64,000 nt of DNA, taken from positions 5,456,001-5,520,000 of the forward strand of contig NZ_JBBOCA010000001.1 of the NCBI RefSeq assembly GCF_038002225.1. The letters are read 5' to 3'. This document shows, one piece after another, positions 7,236 through 15,149 of this stretch. How positions within the stretch are numbered: position 1 is the first letter of the stretch; each line of letters opens with the position of its first letter. The notes under the pieces were generated by a model. That model worked only from the letters and a program-made list of their open reading frames with translations. It was not told the DNA's origin and searched no databases. The position numbers and the translations under genes are program-made. This stretch comes from Paenibacillus sp. FSL R7-0204 (GTDB lineage Bacteria; Bacillota; Bacilli; Paenibacillales; Paenibacillaceae).

Positions 7236-8426
7236 ATGCGAAAAATAAAGAAAATCACATTAATCACAGGGTTAGGACTAATGAGCCTGATTGGGATTGC
7301 TGTTCTTGCGGTCAACGCTTTTGTAATCCAAAGACCGGTCACTGTAACCCCTGTCATCGCTGAAGCGAAGCCATACGAGTGGAATAAGGTGAAACTGGGC
7401 GGAAATACCGTTTCCAGTGATGGATCAGAGTATTTCATGTGGACTAAGCGCGGTGAGAGCAACAACTGGATCATCTTCTTTTCCGGCGGCGGGGTCAGCT
7501 GGGATGCCCGGAGCGCTGCCCACCCCATTAAAATTATGAACTTTATTAAAGGCGGGGATACAGGCAACTATTTCGCTGACATTCCGTTCTATATGCTGAC
7601 TTTGCTGGGCGGGATGATGGATACGGACAACCCGGATAATCCGTTTCACGGCTGGAATGTGGTCTACCTCCCTTATTCAACAGGTGACTTCCACATTGGT
7701 AACCGCACCGTTACCTATCCGCGAAAGGACGGGAGCACCTTCACCATGCGGTATAATGGGCGCACTAATGTGCGCAGCAGCCTTGACTGGATCTATGCGA
7801 ACGTGGTTAAGCCGGGTAAGCTGCTGATTGCAGGCGAGAGCGCCGGGGGATTCGGGTCCGCCTTCTGGGCGCCCGAGATTGCTTCACATTACCGGGATGC
7901 TGAGATTTTTCAATATGCGGACAGCTCCTTCCTGAAGTCAGATAAGTGGCCGCAGGTGATGGCGCAGGAATGGAACTCGGATTTCACTGCAAACTTCGGG
8001 TATGCGCCGGAGGCAGATATTATCGGGGCTGCTTTTCGGGCAAATGGCCGGCTGCTGCCAGCAGGTACGGTGCTTTTACAAGCCTACTCGGTATACGACG
8101 AGATTCTGATCCACTTCCAGAACAAGATTAACGACCACAATGGTCCACGGGACCAGAAGCTCATTAAGGCGTGGTCAGAGGAAATGCGGCAGTCGGTAGC
8201 TGCTCTAGCGGCCACGGTTCCTAATTATTATTACTATCTGACCGACTATGGGCTGAATGCAGCCAACGGGACCACCCCGCACACTTTTTCCACCCGGGAG
8301 ACCTTCTATCAGGCGGAGCAGGATGGTGTGAAGCTTGTGAAGTGGCTGGGGGATGTGGTCAATCAGCAGAATCGCTATTCTGTAGGCAGCGAGTTTTTGG
8401 AGGCGTCGGCAACCGCTCAGGAATAG
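7236..8426 (+). CDS. Pectin acetylesterase family serine hydrolase
   Basis: A 396-residue alpha/beta hydrolase of the pectinacetylesterase/notum-like family. ATG 7236 has AAAGGAG seven bases upstream. Residues 8-27 form an N-terminal membrane or signal segment (LITGLGLMSLIGIAVLAVNA). Family marks: WIIFFSGGGVSWD (oxyanion region), GWNVVYLPYSTGDFHIGN, LLIAGESAGGFGSAF (the nucleophile Ser in G-x-S-A-G-G) and the segment YADSS after the nucleophile helix. It probably removes acetyl groups from plant or other polysaccharides outside the membrane. A TetR-type regulator follows 43 bases later on the same strand and may control it. The true substrate cannot be told from sequence. Confidence 0.75.
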   Translation: MRKIKKITLITGLGLMSLIGIAVLAVNAFVIQRPVTVTPVIAEAKPYEWNKVKLGGNTVSSDGSEYFMWTKRGESNNWIIFFSGGGVSWDARSAAHPIKIMNFIKGGDTGNYFADIPFYMLTLLGGMMDTDNPDNPFHGWNVVYLPYSTGDFHIGNRTVTYPRKDGSTFTMRYNGRTNVRSSLDWIYANVVKPGKLLIAGESAGGFGSAFWAPEIASHYRDAEIFQYADSSFLKSDKWPQVMAQEWNSDFTANFGYAPEADIIGAAFRANGRLLPAGTVLLQAYSVYDEILIHFQNKINDHNGPRDQKLIKAWSEEMRQSVAALAATVPNYYYYLTDYGLNAANGTTPHTFSTRETFYQAEQDGVKLVKWLGDVVNQQNRYSVGSEFLEASATAQE

Positions 8427-8469
8427 ATCCAGCAGCAATATTTTCGTATGAAGACAGGAGAGAGGATCA

Positions 8470-9087
8470 TTGAATTTACGTGAAAAGCAAATGCAAATGA
8501 CCAAAGAGCTCATTAAGGAGGCCGCGCTGGGCCTATTCTGTACTCAGGGGATCGAACGCACGGATATGACACAGATCGCCGGACAAGCCGGGGTCTCCCG
8601 CCGCACGTTGTACCTTCATTATAAGGACAAGGAAGATTTAGCCGCGGAGCTCTATGTCGATAATCTGGAGCAGATGTTTGGACAGCTGCTGTTTGATTTT
8701 GATTTTGCCCGGCCTATTCCCTCCCTGGAGAAGATTCTGGATCAATATCTGGCGCTTAGAGAGCATGAGGAGGCGTTGATCTATTATGATGCTATTTTTG
8801 GAGTGTATTACAGCACCCTGTCCAAAGATCCGGCGGAGTTGCCTGATTTCAAGAGAGCTATGGAGGTCTGGTATGCCCGGTACATAAACCTTGAGACCGC
8901 AGCGGTGGCTCCTGAGCATCAAAAAAAGTGGCTGGACCTTCTGCAGAAGTCCACCCACCTGTATTTCATGTATTTACAAAAAGCGGTTATTCTTACCCGA
9001 CAGCGGGGCGGTTCAGTTACCGGGGAAGACCGGGCAGCGGACCGGCAATTCAAGGATTTCATTATGGCTGGCGTACGGGCAACCTGA
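8470..9087 (+). CDS. TetR/AcrR family transcriptional regulator
   Basis: A 205-residue regulator with a TTG start at 8470 and an AGGAGAGAGG ribosome site. The N-terminal 60 residues are a standard TetR helix-turn-helix: AALGLFCTQGIERTDMTQIA then AGVSRRTLYLHYKDKEDLAA. The remaining C-terminal domain is a helical ligand-binding domain without recognisable specificity. It shares a strand with the hydrolase gene just upstream, so a local regulatory role is likely. Its last 26 bases overlap the 3' end of the convergent sensor kinase gene. Confidence 0.85.
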   Translation: MNLREKQMQMTKELIKEAALGLFCTQGIERTDMTQIAGQAGVSRRTLYLHYKDKEDLAAELYVDNLEQMFGQLLFDFDFARPIPSLEKILDQYLALREHEEALIYYDAIFGVYYSTLSKDPAELPDFKRAMEVWYARYINLETAAVAPEHQKKWLDLLQKSTHLYFMYLQKAVILTRQRGGSVTGEDRAADRQFKDFIMAGVRAT

Positions 9088-10420
9088 CTATAATCGTCGT
9101 GCCTACTCCTGCCGCACCGTCTACCTCAATACTGCCCTGATGCAGGGAGACGATTTTTGAAACAATGGCCAGTCCCAGACCGTTCCCGCTATTACTTCCA
9201 TTCCGCGACTTGTCTACTGTATAGAATCTTTGGAACACGGCGCCCCACTCTTCCGGGGAGATCCCGATGCCATTATCGCTGATAGTGACGGCAACTTCGG
9301 CTGCACTGTGGTCTATACGGATGCTGATCTTCCCGCCTTCCGGCGTGAACTTGATGCTGTTGCTGAGCAGATTCATCCATACCTGCTTCAGCTGATCTTC
9401 ATCCCCTGTTATATGAACAGCTTCCGGCAGTTCCAGATCAATAATGATGCTCCGGGCTGACCACTGCGGCTCACAGGTCACCACGATGGTTCTGATCTGC
9501 TCGTCCAGCCGGAAGGTGACTGCCGTGAAGGGGTGATGCTCGGAATCCAGGGAAGCCAGCTTCAGCAGATTATCACTTAGCCGTGACAGACGTCCGCTCT
9601 CCGCAATGATGATATCCAGATAGTCCTTACGTTCCTCTTCGGCAATTAGATCATTGCTCTGCAACGCCTTGGCAAAACCGGATATGGAGGTAAGCGGTGT
9701 CTGGATTTCATGGGAGACATTGGAGACGAAATCCTGCCTCATCTGCTCCAGCTGCTTCAGTTCCCCCGCCATCTCCACATAGCTCTGGGTCAGCTCCCCG
9801 ATCTCATCCACACGGTTCATTCTGAGATCCACTTCGAAATCACCTTTGGCCAATCTTCTGGTGGCATTCGTCAAAGCCTTGATTGGCTCCACCAGGTATC
9901 TGGCAGCGACAACAATACATACACTTCCCAGCACAAGCACCAGCAGCAGCACAAAGAGTACCAGCCGGTTGACAAGATGTTCGTTCTCGGCAGAATACTG
10001 CAGGAACATCGCCCGCCACTCCCCCTTGAGCATGAAGGGCATCCCGATGAACGTATCATCATCTTCCGTGGAGGAACGATAGACTTTACCCTGCAACACT
10101 TGCCGGACTGCCTCTGGGGTGATGGTCACAGCCGGACTATCCGAGAGCCCGTAAAAGGTATGTTCTCCGGACGGATGGTACAGGTGAATAGGATGTGCGG
10201 ATACCTTAACCATACTATTCAGGAACTCGTCCGTATCTGCAGGCTTGGCGTCATCATAGCGGTGAATAATCTCCCTGCCCACTGTGAACATCTCGTTCTG
10301 TCCCTCATAACTTATCTGCTTCTGAAATACATACAAACCGATGAAAAAGGAACAGATCAGACTAAAGACAATAATGCCAAGAAACGTGAGAATGATCCGG
10401 ACATACAATGTCTTGATCAT
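9062..10420 (-). CDS. Sensor histidine kinase (HAMP-HisKA-HATPase)
   Basis: A 452-residue membrane kinase. Two transmembrane helices (about residues 7-32 and 150-172) flank an extracellular sensor region of about 115 residues; a HAMP linker (RRLAKGDFEVDLRMNRVDEI) follows, then the phosphoacceptor H-box NVSHEIQTPLTSISGF, and the ATPase N, G1 and G2 boxes (WMNLLSNSIKF, ISDNGIGIS, GNGLGLAI). It phosphorylates the OmpR-type regulator encoded just upstream, with which it overlaps by four bases. The operon starts with a serine hydrolase, so the signal may concern the cell wall or a beta-lactam-like compound; this is inference. Confidence 0.9.
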   Translation of the reverse strand: MIKTLYVRIILTFLGIIVFSLICSFFIGLYVFQKQISYEGQNEMFTVGREIIHRYDDAKPADTDEFLNSMVKVSAHPIHLYHPSGEHTFYGLSDSPAVTITPEAVRQVLQGKVYRSSTEDDDTFIGMPFMLKGEWRAMFLQYSAENEHLVNRLVLFVLLLVLVLGSVCIVVAARYLVEPIKALTNATRRLAKGDFEVDLRMNRVDEIGELTQSYVEMAGELKQLEQMRQDFVSNVSHEIQTPLTSISGFAKALQSNDLIAEEERKDYLDIIIAESGRLSRLSDNLLKLASLDSEHHPFTAVTFRLDEQIRTIVVTCEPQWSARSIIIDLELPEAVHITGDEDQLKQVWMNLLSNSIKFTPEGGKISIRIDHSAAEVAVTISDNGIGISPEEWGAVFQRFYTVDKSRNGSNSGNGLGLAIVSKIVSLHQGSIEVDGAAGVGTTIIVRLPVRQP

Positions 10421-11100
10421 GGCTCAGGGATCAGCCGGTATCCCAGGCCACGGGCGGTTTCAATCTGAAAACCCTCGCCATTGCCGCTGAACTTCTCCCT
10501 CAGCCGGCTGATATGTACATCTACAGTCCGGCCGTCCCCTTCATAATGGAGTCCCCAGACTTGCTGAATGAGTTGTTCTCTGGTGAAGATCTGCCTGGGG
10601 TGACTGACCAGCAGAAACAGAAGATCAAATTCCTTCAAGGGCAGCGTGACCGGTGCCCCGCCGCGTGTAACCTGAAAAGTCCGGCGGTTAAGCACCACAT
10701 TGCCGAGCTGCACGGACTGGGAAGTAACTACCAGTGAGCGTTTGAGCAGCGCTTTTACCCGCATCACCAGCTCCACCGGATCAAACGGCTTGGTCAGGTA
10801 ATCGTCCGTTCCGAGCTGAAACCCTTTGATTTTGTGGGCGGATTCCGCTTTGGCCGTCACCATGAGGAGAGGGAGATTGGCATCCGAACGCCTGATTTCC
10901 CTGCACAGCTCCCAGCCGTTCAGTCCCGGCATCATAATATCCAGAATGACAAGATCGATCTGTGTGTCCTCTATGATGGACAAGGCCTTGGTGCCGTCCC
11001 CGGCTTCTTCGAGGTGGAACCCTTCCTTTCGCAGATATAGATACATCAGCTTTCGGATATTGTCATCATCATCCGCGATAAGTATTGTAGCCACGGTCAT
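10417..11100 (-). CDS. OmpR/PhoB family response regulator
   Basis: A 227-residue regulator. The receiver domain (residues 1-120) has the acidic pair ADDDD, the phospho-acceptor Asp in LVILDIMMPGLNGWE, and the conserved Lys in YLTKPF. The C-terminal winged helix includes LPLKEFDLLFLLVSHPRQIF and EGDGRTVDVHISRLREKF. The ATG at 11100 sits too close to GAGAAGG; the GTG at 11094, six bases after that site and giving the usual ATILIADDD start, is at least as likely. It lies 16 bases after the serine hydrolase gene and overlaps the cognate kinase. Confidence 0.9.
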   Translation of the reverse strand: MTVATILIADDDDNIRKLMYLYLRKEGFHLEEAGDGTKALSIIEDTQIDLVILDIMMPGLNGWELCREIRRSDANLPLLMVTAKAESAHKIKGFQLGTDDYLTKPFDPVELVMRVKALLKRSLVVTSQSVQLGNVVLNRRTFQVTRGGAPVTLPLKEFDLLFLLVSHPRQIFTREQLIQQVWGLHYEGDGRTVDVHISRLREKFSGNGEGFQIETARGLGYRLIPEP

Positions 11101-11116
11101 CCTTCTCTCTTAAGCG

Positions 11117-13078
11117 TTATCCAAACTGCCAGCCGAGCAGATTCCAATAGTAGAAGAAGATTGTTAGTACGACAGCCGAAAGCGTCACTAACGTATAATG
11201 CACCCGCTTCAGGACGGTCCAATACTTATTTTTCCAGACCAGTACAGCCGAGACCAACATTGCCAAGGTCAAGCCCGCCATAATGATTGGCATAACCAGA
11301 CTGACAGACAGTAAAGGACTGATACCGCTGAGCTTCTGCATAATGTCCATGGACATTATAATCATAAACAGAGTGATAAAAGACAACAGTGCCCAAACGG
11401 AAGTTCCCGCCGATAACCGGATGGCCCGCTTTTCCGGGAGCGTCATCGCCTTGAACCTGCGTCTGAAGAAGATAGGTCCAGGCAATGCCGTTAGGAAAAT
11501 GAATCCTACGACACCAAGCAGGATGAGCCAAAACTTGCTCTGATCCAAAAGCGGCGTACGCTCGAGCGGCATCTCCGGAGCCATGTCCAGGAGCATATGT
11601 GTCACTGTGCCGGACTCATCCGTAAGGAAGCCGATCTGATCAGTCCCTTCCTCCAGCTGGAACAGGTTAGGAGCGATTGCTCTGTACAGCTGTTGTTCAC
11701 TGCCGCTTCCCAAGGATATCTTGTTATCCACAACCGTAACATTCAGCTGGGCAAAAAAGTTAAAGAACTTGTCAATATCACTTATGTTGCGGCGTGTAAA
11801 TTGATAGGAGCCGGCATATTTCTGCACGGATTCCGCGGAAGCGGAGAATTCCGGCTGCTTCACTTCGGAAGCGGGATAATACCGGTTGAACAAGGCCTGG
11901 ACCAGATGGGTCGCAGCTTCACTGCCTTGACCGCCATTGTAGGATAAGAAAATCCCCAGCTGCTCGGCAGGTGCAAGATACAATTCCGTATTGAACATGG
12001 GATCGGAGCCGCCATGAGAGATTAATCTTACCCCGTTCACCCGCTTCTCTGCGAATCCGAGAGCTACTCCCGGCAGACGCTTATCGAGCTGGAATGCCGT
12101 TGAATGCATGAATGCAGCAGTCTCAGGCTTCAGAATCTGACCGTCGCCATATTTCCCGTTCTGCAGATGCGCGATCATGAAATGGGCCATGTCCAATGCA
12201 GATACGGTGCCCGAGCCGGCAGGACGAAATCCGCCCTCGAAGGTAGGTATGCCTGGCATAAAGCTGCCGTTCTCGCTATTATACCCTACTACTTGGTAAG
12301 GGATGAATGACTTCGGCAATGGTTCCACGACCGTCGAATGCTTCATGTTCAGCGGATCGAAGATATTCTTCTGAATATAATCATTATAAGGAATACCGCT
12401 GACGTCCTCCACGATCATCCCGGCAAGCGTGGCTCCATAGTTAGAATAGGCACTCATCTCACCGGGCGGTCTGATCCGGGCGAGCATATGTTTATTGAGT
12501 ATCTCCGAGATGGAACCGGGCAATCCGGCAGGATCAGTGACGATCTGATAACCGACTCCGCCCTCTTCAAAGCCTGCTGTATGGGTCATCAAATGACGCA
12601 TGGTAATGGGTTCAGGATAAGTGGCAGGAATCTTCACGGACTTCAGGTAGGTGTTAATGTCCGTATCCAGATCAATCTTCCCCTGTTCCACCAGCTGCAT
12701 CACGGCTGTCCAGGTGAACAACTTGGTCGTTGAAGCGATTCGGAACATGCTGGTGGCAGGGTCAACCGGAGCCGCTTGCTCCAGATTGGAACTGCCGTAC
12801 CCCTTGCCCAGAATGATCTTCCCGTCCTTGACGATGGAGATGACGGCTCCCGGAATTTGCAGCCGGTTCATATACTCTTCCATCATACCATCCACAAAGG
12901 CAGTCAGGCCTGCCGTATCCTCAAGATTGGCAGGTGCTTCAATCCGGGACCCCAGTGAAGCAGCTTGCCCTGTCTCCGCCTTGGCATGTTTCCCGGGAAA
13001 TATAAGGCCTGCGCCTAACCCCAGCACAGCCAGCATGGCCATACCGGCGATCAGCTTTTTTTTCATGAATATTAACAT
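11117..13078 (-). CDS. Class C beta-lactamase-like membrane serine hydrolase with C-terminal helices
   Basis: A protein of about 653 residues. The ATG at 13078 is chosen over upstream ATGs because GGAGGG lies five bases before it. A signal/anchor helix (KKKLIAGMAMLAVLGLGAGL) is followed by a serine beta-lactamase-type domain: catalytic SxxK in FRIASTTKLF, the Tyr-x-Asn motif in YSNYGATLAG, and the HGG triad in LISHGGSDP. The last 150 residues hold about four hydrophobic helices (for example FWLILLGVVGFIFLTALPG). This layout matches 'penicillin-binding-protein-related' esterases such as FmtA/PbpX relatives, which usually act on cell-wall components rather than antibiotics. It is the first gene of an operon with a two-component pair. 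Confidence 0.8.
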   Translation of the reverse strand: MLIFMKKKLIAGMAMLAVLGLGAGLIFPGKHAKAETGQAASLGSRIEAPANLEDTAGLTAFVDGMMEEYMNRLQIPGAVISIVKDGKIILGKGYGSSNLEQAAPVDPATSMFRIASTTKLFTWTAVMQLVEQGKIDLDTDINTYLKSVKIPATYPEPITMRHLMTHTAGFEEGGVGYQIVTDPAGLPGSISEILNKHMLARIRPPGEMSAYSNYGATLAGMIVEDVSGIPYNDYIQKNIFDPLNMKHSTVVEPLPKSFIPYQVVGYNSENGSFMPGIPTFEGGFRPAGSGTVSALDMAHFMIAHLQNGKYGDGQILKPETAAFMHSTAFQLDKRLPGVALGFAEKRVNGVRLISHGGSDPMFNTELYLAPAEQLGIFLSYNGGQGSEAATHLVQALFNRYYPASEVKQPEFSASAESVQKYAGSYQFTRRNISDIDKFFNFFAQLNVTVVDNKISLGSGSEQQLYRAIAPNLFQLEEGTDQIGFLTDESGTVTHMLLDMAPEMPLERTPLLDQSKFWLILLGVVGFIFLTALPGPIFFRRRFKAMTLPEKRAIRLSAGTSVWALLSFITLFMIIMSMDIMQKLSGISPLLSVSLVMPIIMAGLTLAMLVSAVLVWKNKYWTVLKRVHYTLVTLSAVVLTIFFYYWNLLGWQFG

Positions 13079-13140
13079 TATTACCCTCCGCATCATCTGT
13101 CTATTTAAGGTTGAACTTCATCCGCCTAACACTTATAGAG

Positions 13141-13170
13141 ATTATCAGAGTAGTGTGAATGGAACGTTAA
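13141..13170 (-). promoter_or_regulatory. Possible sigma-A promoter for the hydrolase-regulator-kinase operon
   Basis: On the minus strand TTAACG (13165-13170) and GATAAT (13141-13146) are 18 bases apart, about 60 bases upstream of the chosen start. The -10 is good and the -35 moderate. Confidence 0.35.
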
Positions 13171-13493
13171 CAAAGCATCAGCTATAATTATCGGAATGAA
13201 GGGTCATCACCCGGAACAGCAATACAGACCAAACCAGAATCAGACAATACTTCCGTGACAAGTTATGTAACAGGACTGACCATTGAAGAACCGTCTCCCT
13301 CAGCGAGAAATAGAAGGATAATTTATCGTGTGCAACATATAAATTCTTATATTTAAAAAAAAAAAAACGAAAAGCTTCTCTGAATGGAAGTTCTTCCTTT
13401 TTTCATTTCATGTAGGTCTCTCTGGACTGCATAAGGGGGATGTGCTGGAATAGGAGGCTCTGCTCCAATACGAAGACATACTTCTACCTCCTA
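13171..13493. other. Non-coding stretch with a weak hairpin and A/T tracts
   Basis: No credible gene is seen here. A hairpin with one mismatch (GAAAAGCTTC at 13369-13378 with GAAGTTCTTC at 13387-13396) is preceded by a 14-base A-tract and followed by seven T residues, so it could terminate transcription in either direction. It has no obvious upstream gene on either strand. Confidence 0.4.
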
Positions 13494-13680
13494 ATGTTGC
13501 AGATTTTGCAACTTAAGTTCATGTAGACTTGGGCTGGGGGAGAATTGTTGCAGAAAATACAGGATTCTTCTTGCACCGCCGCTTGGATGAGAGGAAATCC
13601 TGCTGTTTGTGCAACAATTTGCGACTAAGGCCATTTTAATTGAGTAGAATGTTGCATTATGTGCAGGATTTCCAAGCTTC
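13494..13680. repeat. Dispersed intergenic repeat, copy 1
   Basis: About 187 bases matching 18030-18216 along nearly the whole length. Shared blocks include TTGCATTATGTGCAGGA near the right end, CGCTTGGAT in the centre, and ACAGGATTCTTCT against ACAAGAATTCTTCT. TGCA-containing words recur (GTTGCAGATTTTGCAAC at the left edge is an inverted repeat). Both copies lie between genes and neither carries a ribosome site. A minus-strand frame crosses both, but similarity extends outside it, so this is a DNA or RNA element rather than a gene. Confidence 0.7.
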
Positions 13681-13704
13681 AGCGTGAGCCCCTTCACCCC
13701 TCTT

Positions 13705-13850
13705 GGTTAATGAAAAAAAGGGGGATTACCGCCGGATGTGGGGCACGTCCGGGGTCTGTACACTAACAGGAATTGTTCGGGAAACGGCTGGCGAATGGAT
13801 GTACGCACAAAACGGGAGAGAGAAGGTTCTCTATCTATTTTATTTAATTC
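13705..13850 (+). mobile_element. Possible 3' remnant of a group II intron
   Basis: GCCGGATG (13731-13738) pairs with CACGTCCGG (13744-13752), resembling a shortened domain V of bacterial group II introns. It is followed about 65 bases later by a small hairpin (GAGAGAAGGTTCTCT) and CTATCTATTTTATT, resembling domain VI and the usual pyrimidine-rich intron end. No reverse transcriptase frame or 5' intron motif is present, so only a remnant could remain. The domain V loop is too short for activity. This is a weak pattern match. Confidence 0.3.
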
Positions 13851-13874
13851 GAGATAGCTGGGGGGAAGGATAGA

Positions 13875-14375
13875 ATGGTTGATATCAACGACAATTTTTA
13901 TCGGCATGTGGGGGTCTATGGAATTTGCGTGGCTGATAACTGTATTTTGGTTATTCAAAAAATCTTAGGTCCCTACACAGGAAAATATGATTTACCTGGT
14001 GGCCGGTTAGAAAAGATGGAATCCTTAGAGCAAGGAATCACAAGAGAATTCCGTGAAGAAACAGGGCATACCGTTCGAAAACTTAAAAATATTGGAGTGT
14101 GTGATTTTTCTGTGATATGGACATTACAAGATAATACAGTAGAAAATTTACATCATATTGCTATTGTATATGAAGTTAACGTTGATTCAGAAGAGAGACC
14201 TTATACCATTGAATCGTTTGAAGGACAAGATTCAAACGGGGCTATTTGGCTGGCTCTTGATGAAGTAACTTCTAACAATTCATCCCCCCTCGTATTGCAG
14301 GCTATTGAATGGATACGTACTGGGACTATTCCTGTTGCGAGTGGTTCATTTGATTATAGAAACTTTAAATCGTAA
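13875..14375 (+). CDS. Nudix hydrolase
   Basis: A 166-residue protein starting at ATG 13875, with GGGGGGAAGG upstream. The Nudix box is complete: G-G-R-L-E-K-M-E-S-L-E-Q then ITREFREETGHTV (about residues 38-62), with the metal-binding R-E-x-x-E-E. Members cleave nucleoside diphosphates linked to another moiety; the substrate here is unknown. The domain covers the whole protein. The gene is distinctly more AT-rich than the genes around it and follows directly on the possible intron remnant, which points to horizontal acquisition. It is monocistronic and ends before a bidirectional terminator. Confidence 0.85.
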   Translation: MVDINDNFYRHVGVYGICVADNCILVIQKILGPYTGKYDLPGGRLEKMESLEQGITREFREETGHTVRKLKNIGVCDFSVIWTLQDNTVENLHHIAIVYEVNVDSEERPYTIESFEGQDSNGAIWLALDEVTSNNSSPLVLQAIEWIRTGTIPVASGSFDYRNFKS

Positions 14376-14423
14376 AGGAGCGAGTCGGGAAAAATGCTGC
14401 AAGCCCAGCGGGACGGCTTAATT

Positions 14424-14456
14424 AAGAAAAAGCGCCTCACCGGGCGCTTTTCTTGT
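14424..14456. terminator. Bidirectional Rho-independent terminator
   Basis: AAGAAAAAGCGCC pairs with GGGCGCTTTTCTT around a TCAC loop. It serves the Nudix gene on the plus strand and the CueP-type gene, which ends at 14504, on the minus strand. Confidence 0.8.
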
Positions 14457-14503
14457 ACCATAATCTAAATATAGCTGTAAGACATATAACAATCAGGATT
14501 AAA

Positions 14504-15112
14504 TCAATTTGTACTAATGGACTGTGTTAATTGCATAGTAGTTAGGCAAGTATCATCGCTCTCAACGGTGGAAATCTCGGACTGGGCTTGTTTGCCTTCA
14601 TGAGTGATCGTCATCCGGTAGTTCTGGTCGCGCGGGAGCCAGAGGTCGATGAAGCCGTTGGACTGGGATTTTACGGACTTGTTCATCACTTCCTTGCCTT
14701 CGGCATCTTCGATGTATACGTCAAATTCCTGGTCCGTCAGCTCTCCCTGGCAGCCGGTCAGGCTGTGCGTCGCGCAGGGATGCGTCTTCTCCACATAGGG
14801 GGCCACAGACAGGAAAAATTCATTCTCCGGCAGATCATAGGTTACTTCCTTAGGACCGCCGCTGTCCACGATAAGCTGGGTGGAGGTAATGGAGGCGGAC
14901 TCGGAGGTCAAGGCACGCGAGCTGTAATCCGCCACCATTTGCTTGATATTTTGACTGGATGCTGCCTGACTGTCCGGCTGGGTGCTGACCGCTACTTCCC
15001 GGTTATCAGCCGTTTTACGACCCTCGTTTTCCGCATACCAAAAGATTCCAACCGCTACAATTGCTGTGCATGCACCAATCAAGATTTGTTTTCTCATATT
15101 CCGTATATTCAT
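14504..15112 (-). CDS. cueP: CueP family metal-binding exported protein
   Basis: A 202-residue exported protein. An N-terminal helix (QILIGACTAIVAVGIFWYA) acts as signal or anchor, followed by a low-complexity Ser/Gln-rich linker. The CueP core is clear: VAPYVEKTHPCATHSLTGCQ then GELTDQEFDVYI, FIDLWLPRDQNYRMTI, and the late DDTCLTTMQL. The Cys residues of HPCATHSLTGC and of DTCLT are the conserved copper ligands in Salmonella CueP, so copper binding outside the membrane is likely by family. The ribosome site AAGGAG abuts the ATG at 15112; the ATG at 15097 is 15 bases from it, so the exact start is uncertain. It lies 37 bases after the antiporter gene and may be co-transcribed. Confidence 0.8.
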   Translation of the reverse strand: MNIRNMRKQILIGACTAIVAVGIFWYAENEGRKTADNREVAVSTQPDSQAASSQNIKQMVADYSSRALTSESASITSTQLIVDSGGPKEVTYDLPENEFFLSVAPYVEKTHPCATHSLTGCQGELTDQEFDVYIEDAEGKEVMNKSVKSQSNGFIDLWLPRDQNYRMTITHEGKQAQSEISTVESDDTCLTTMQLTQSISTN

Positions 15113-15149
15113 CTCCTTATGGAATGTAATGCTTCATATAGAATAGGGC

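Noticed and set aside
13491..13697. Minus-strand 68-residue open frame
   Set aside because: It lies inside the dispersed repeat. It has no ribosome site, and the match to the second copy extends beyond the frame.
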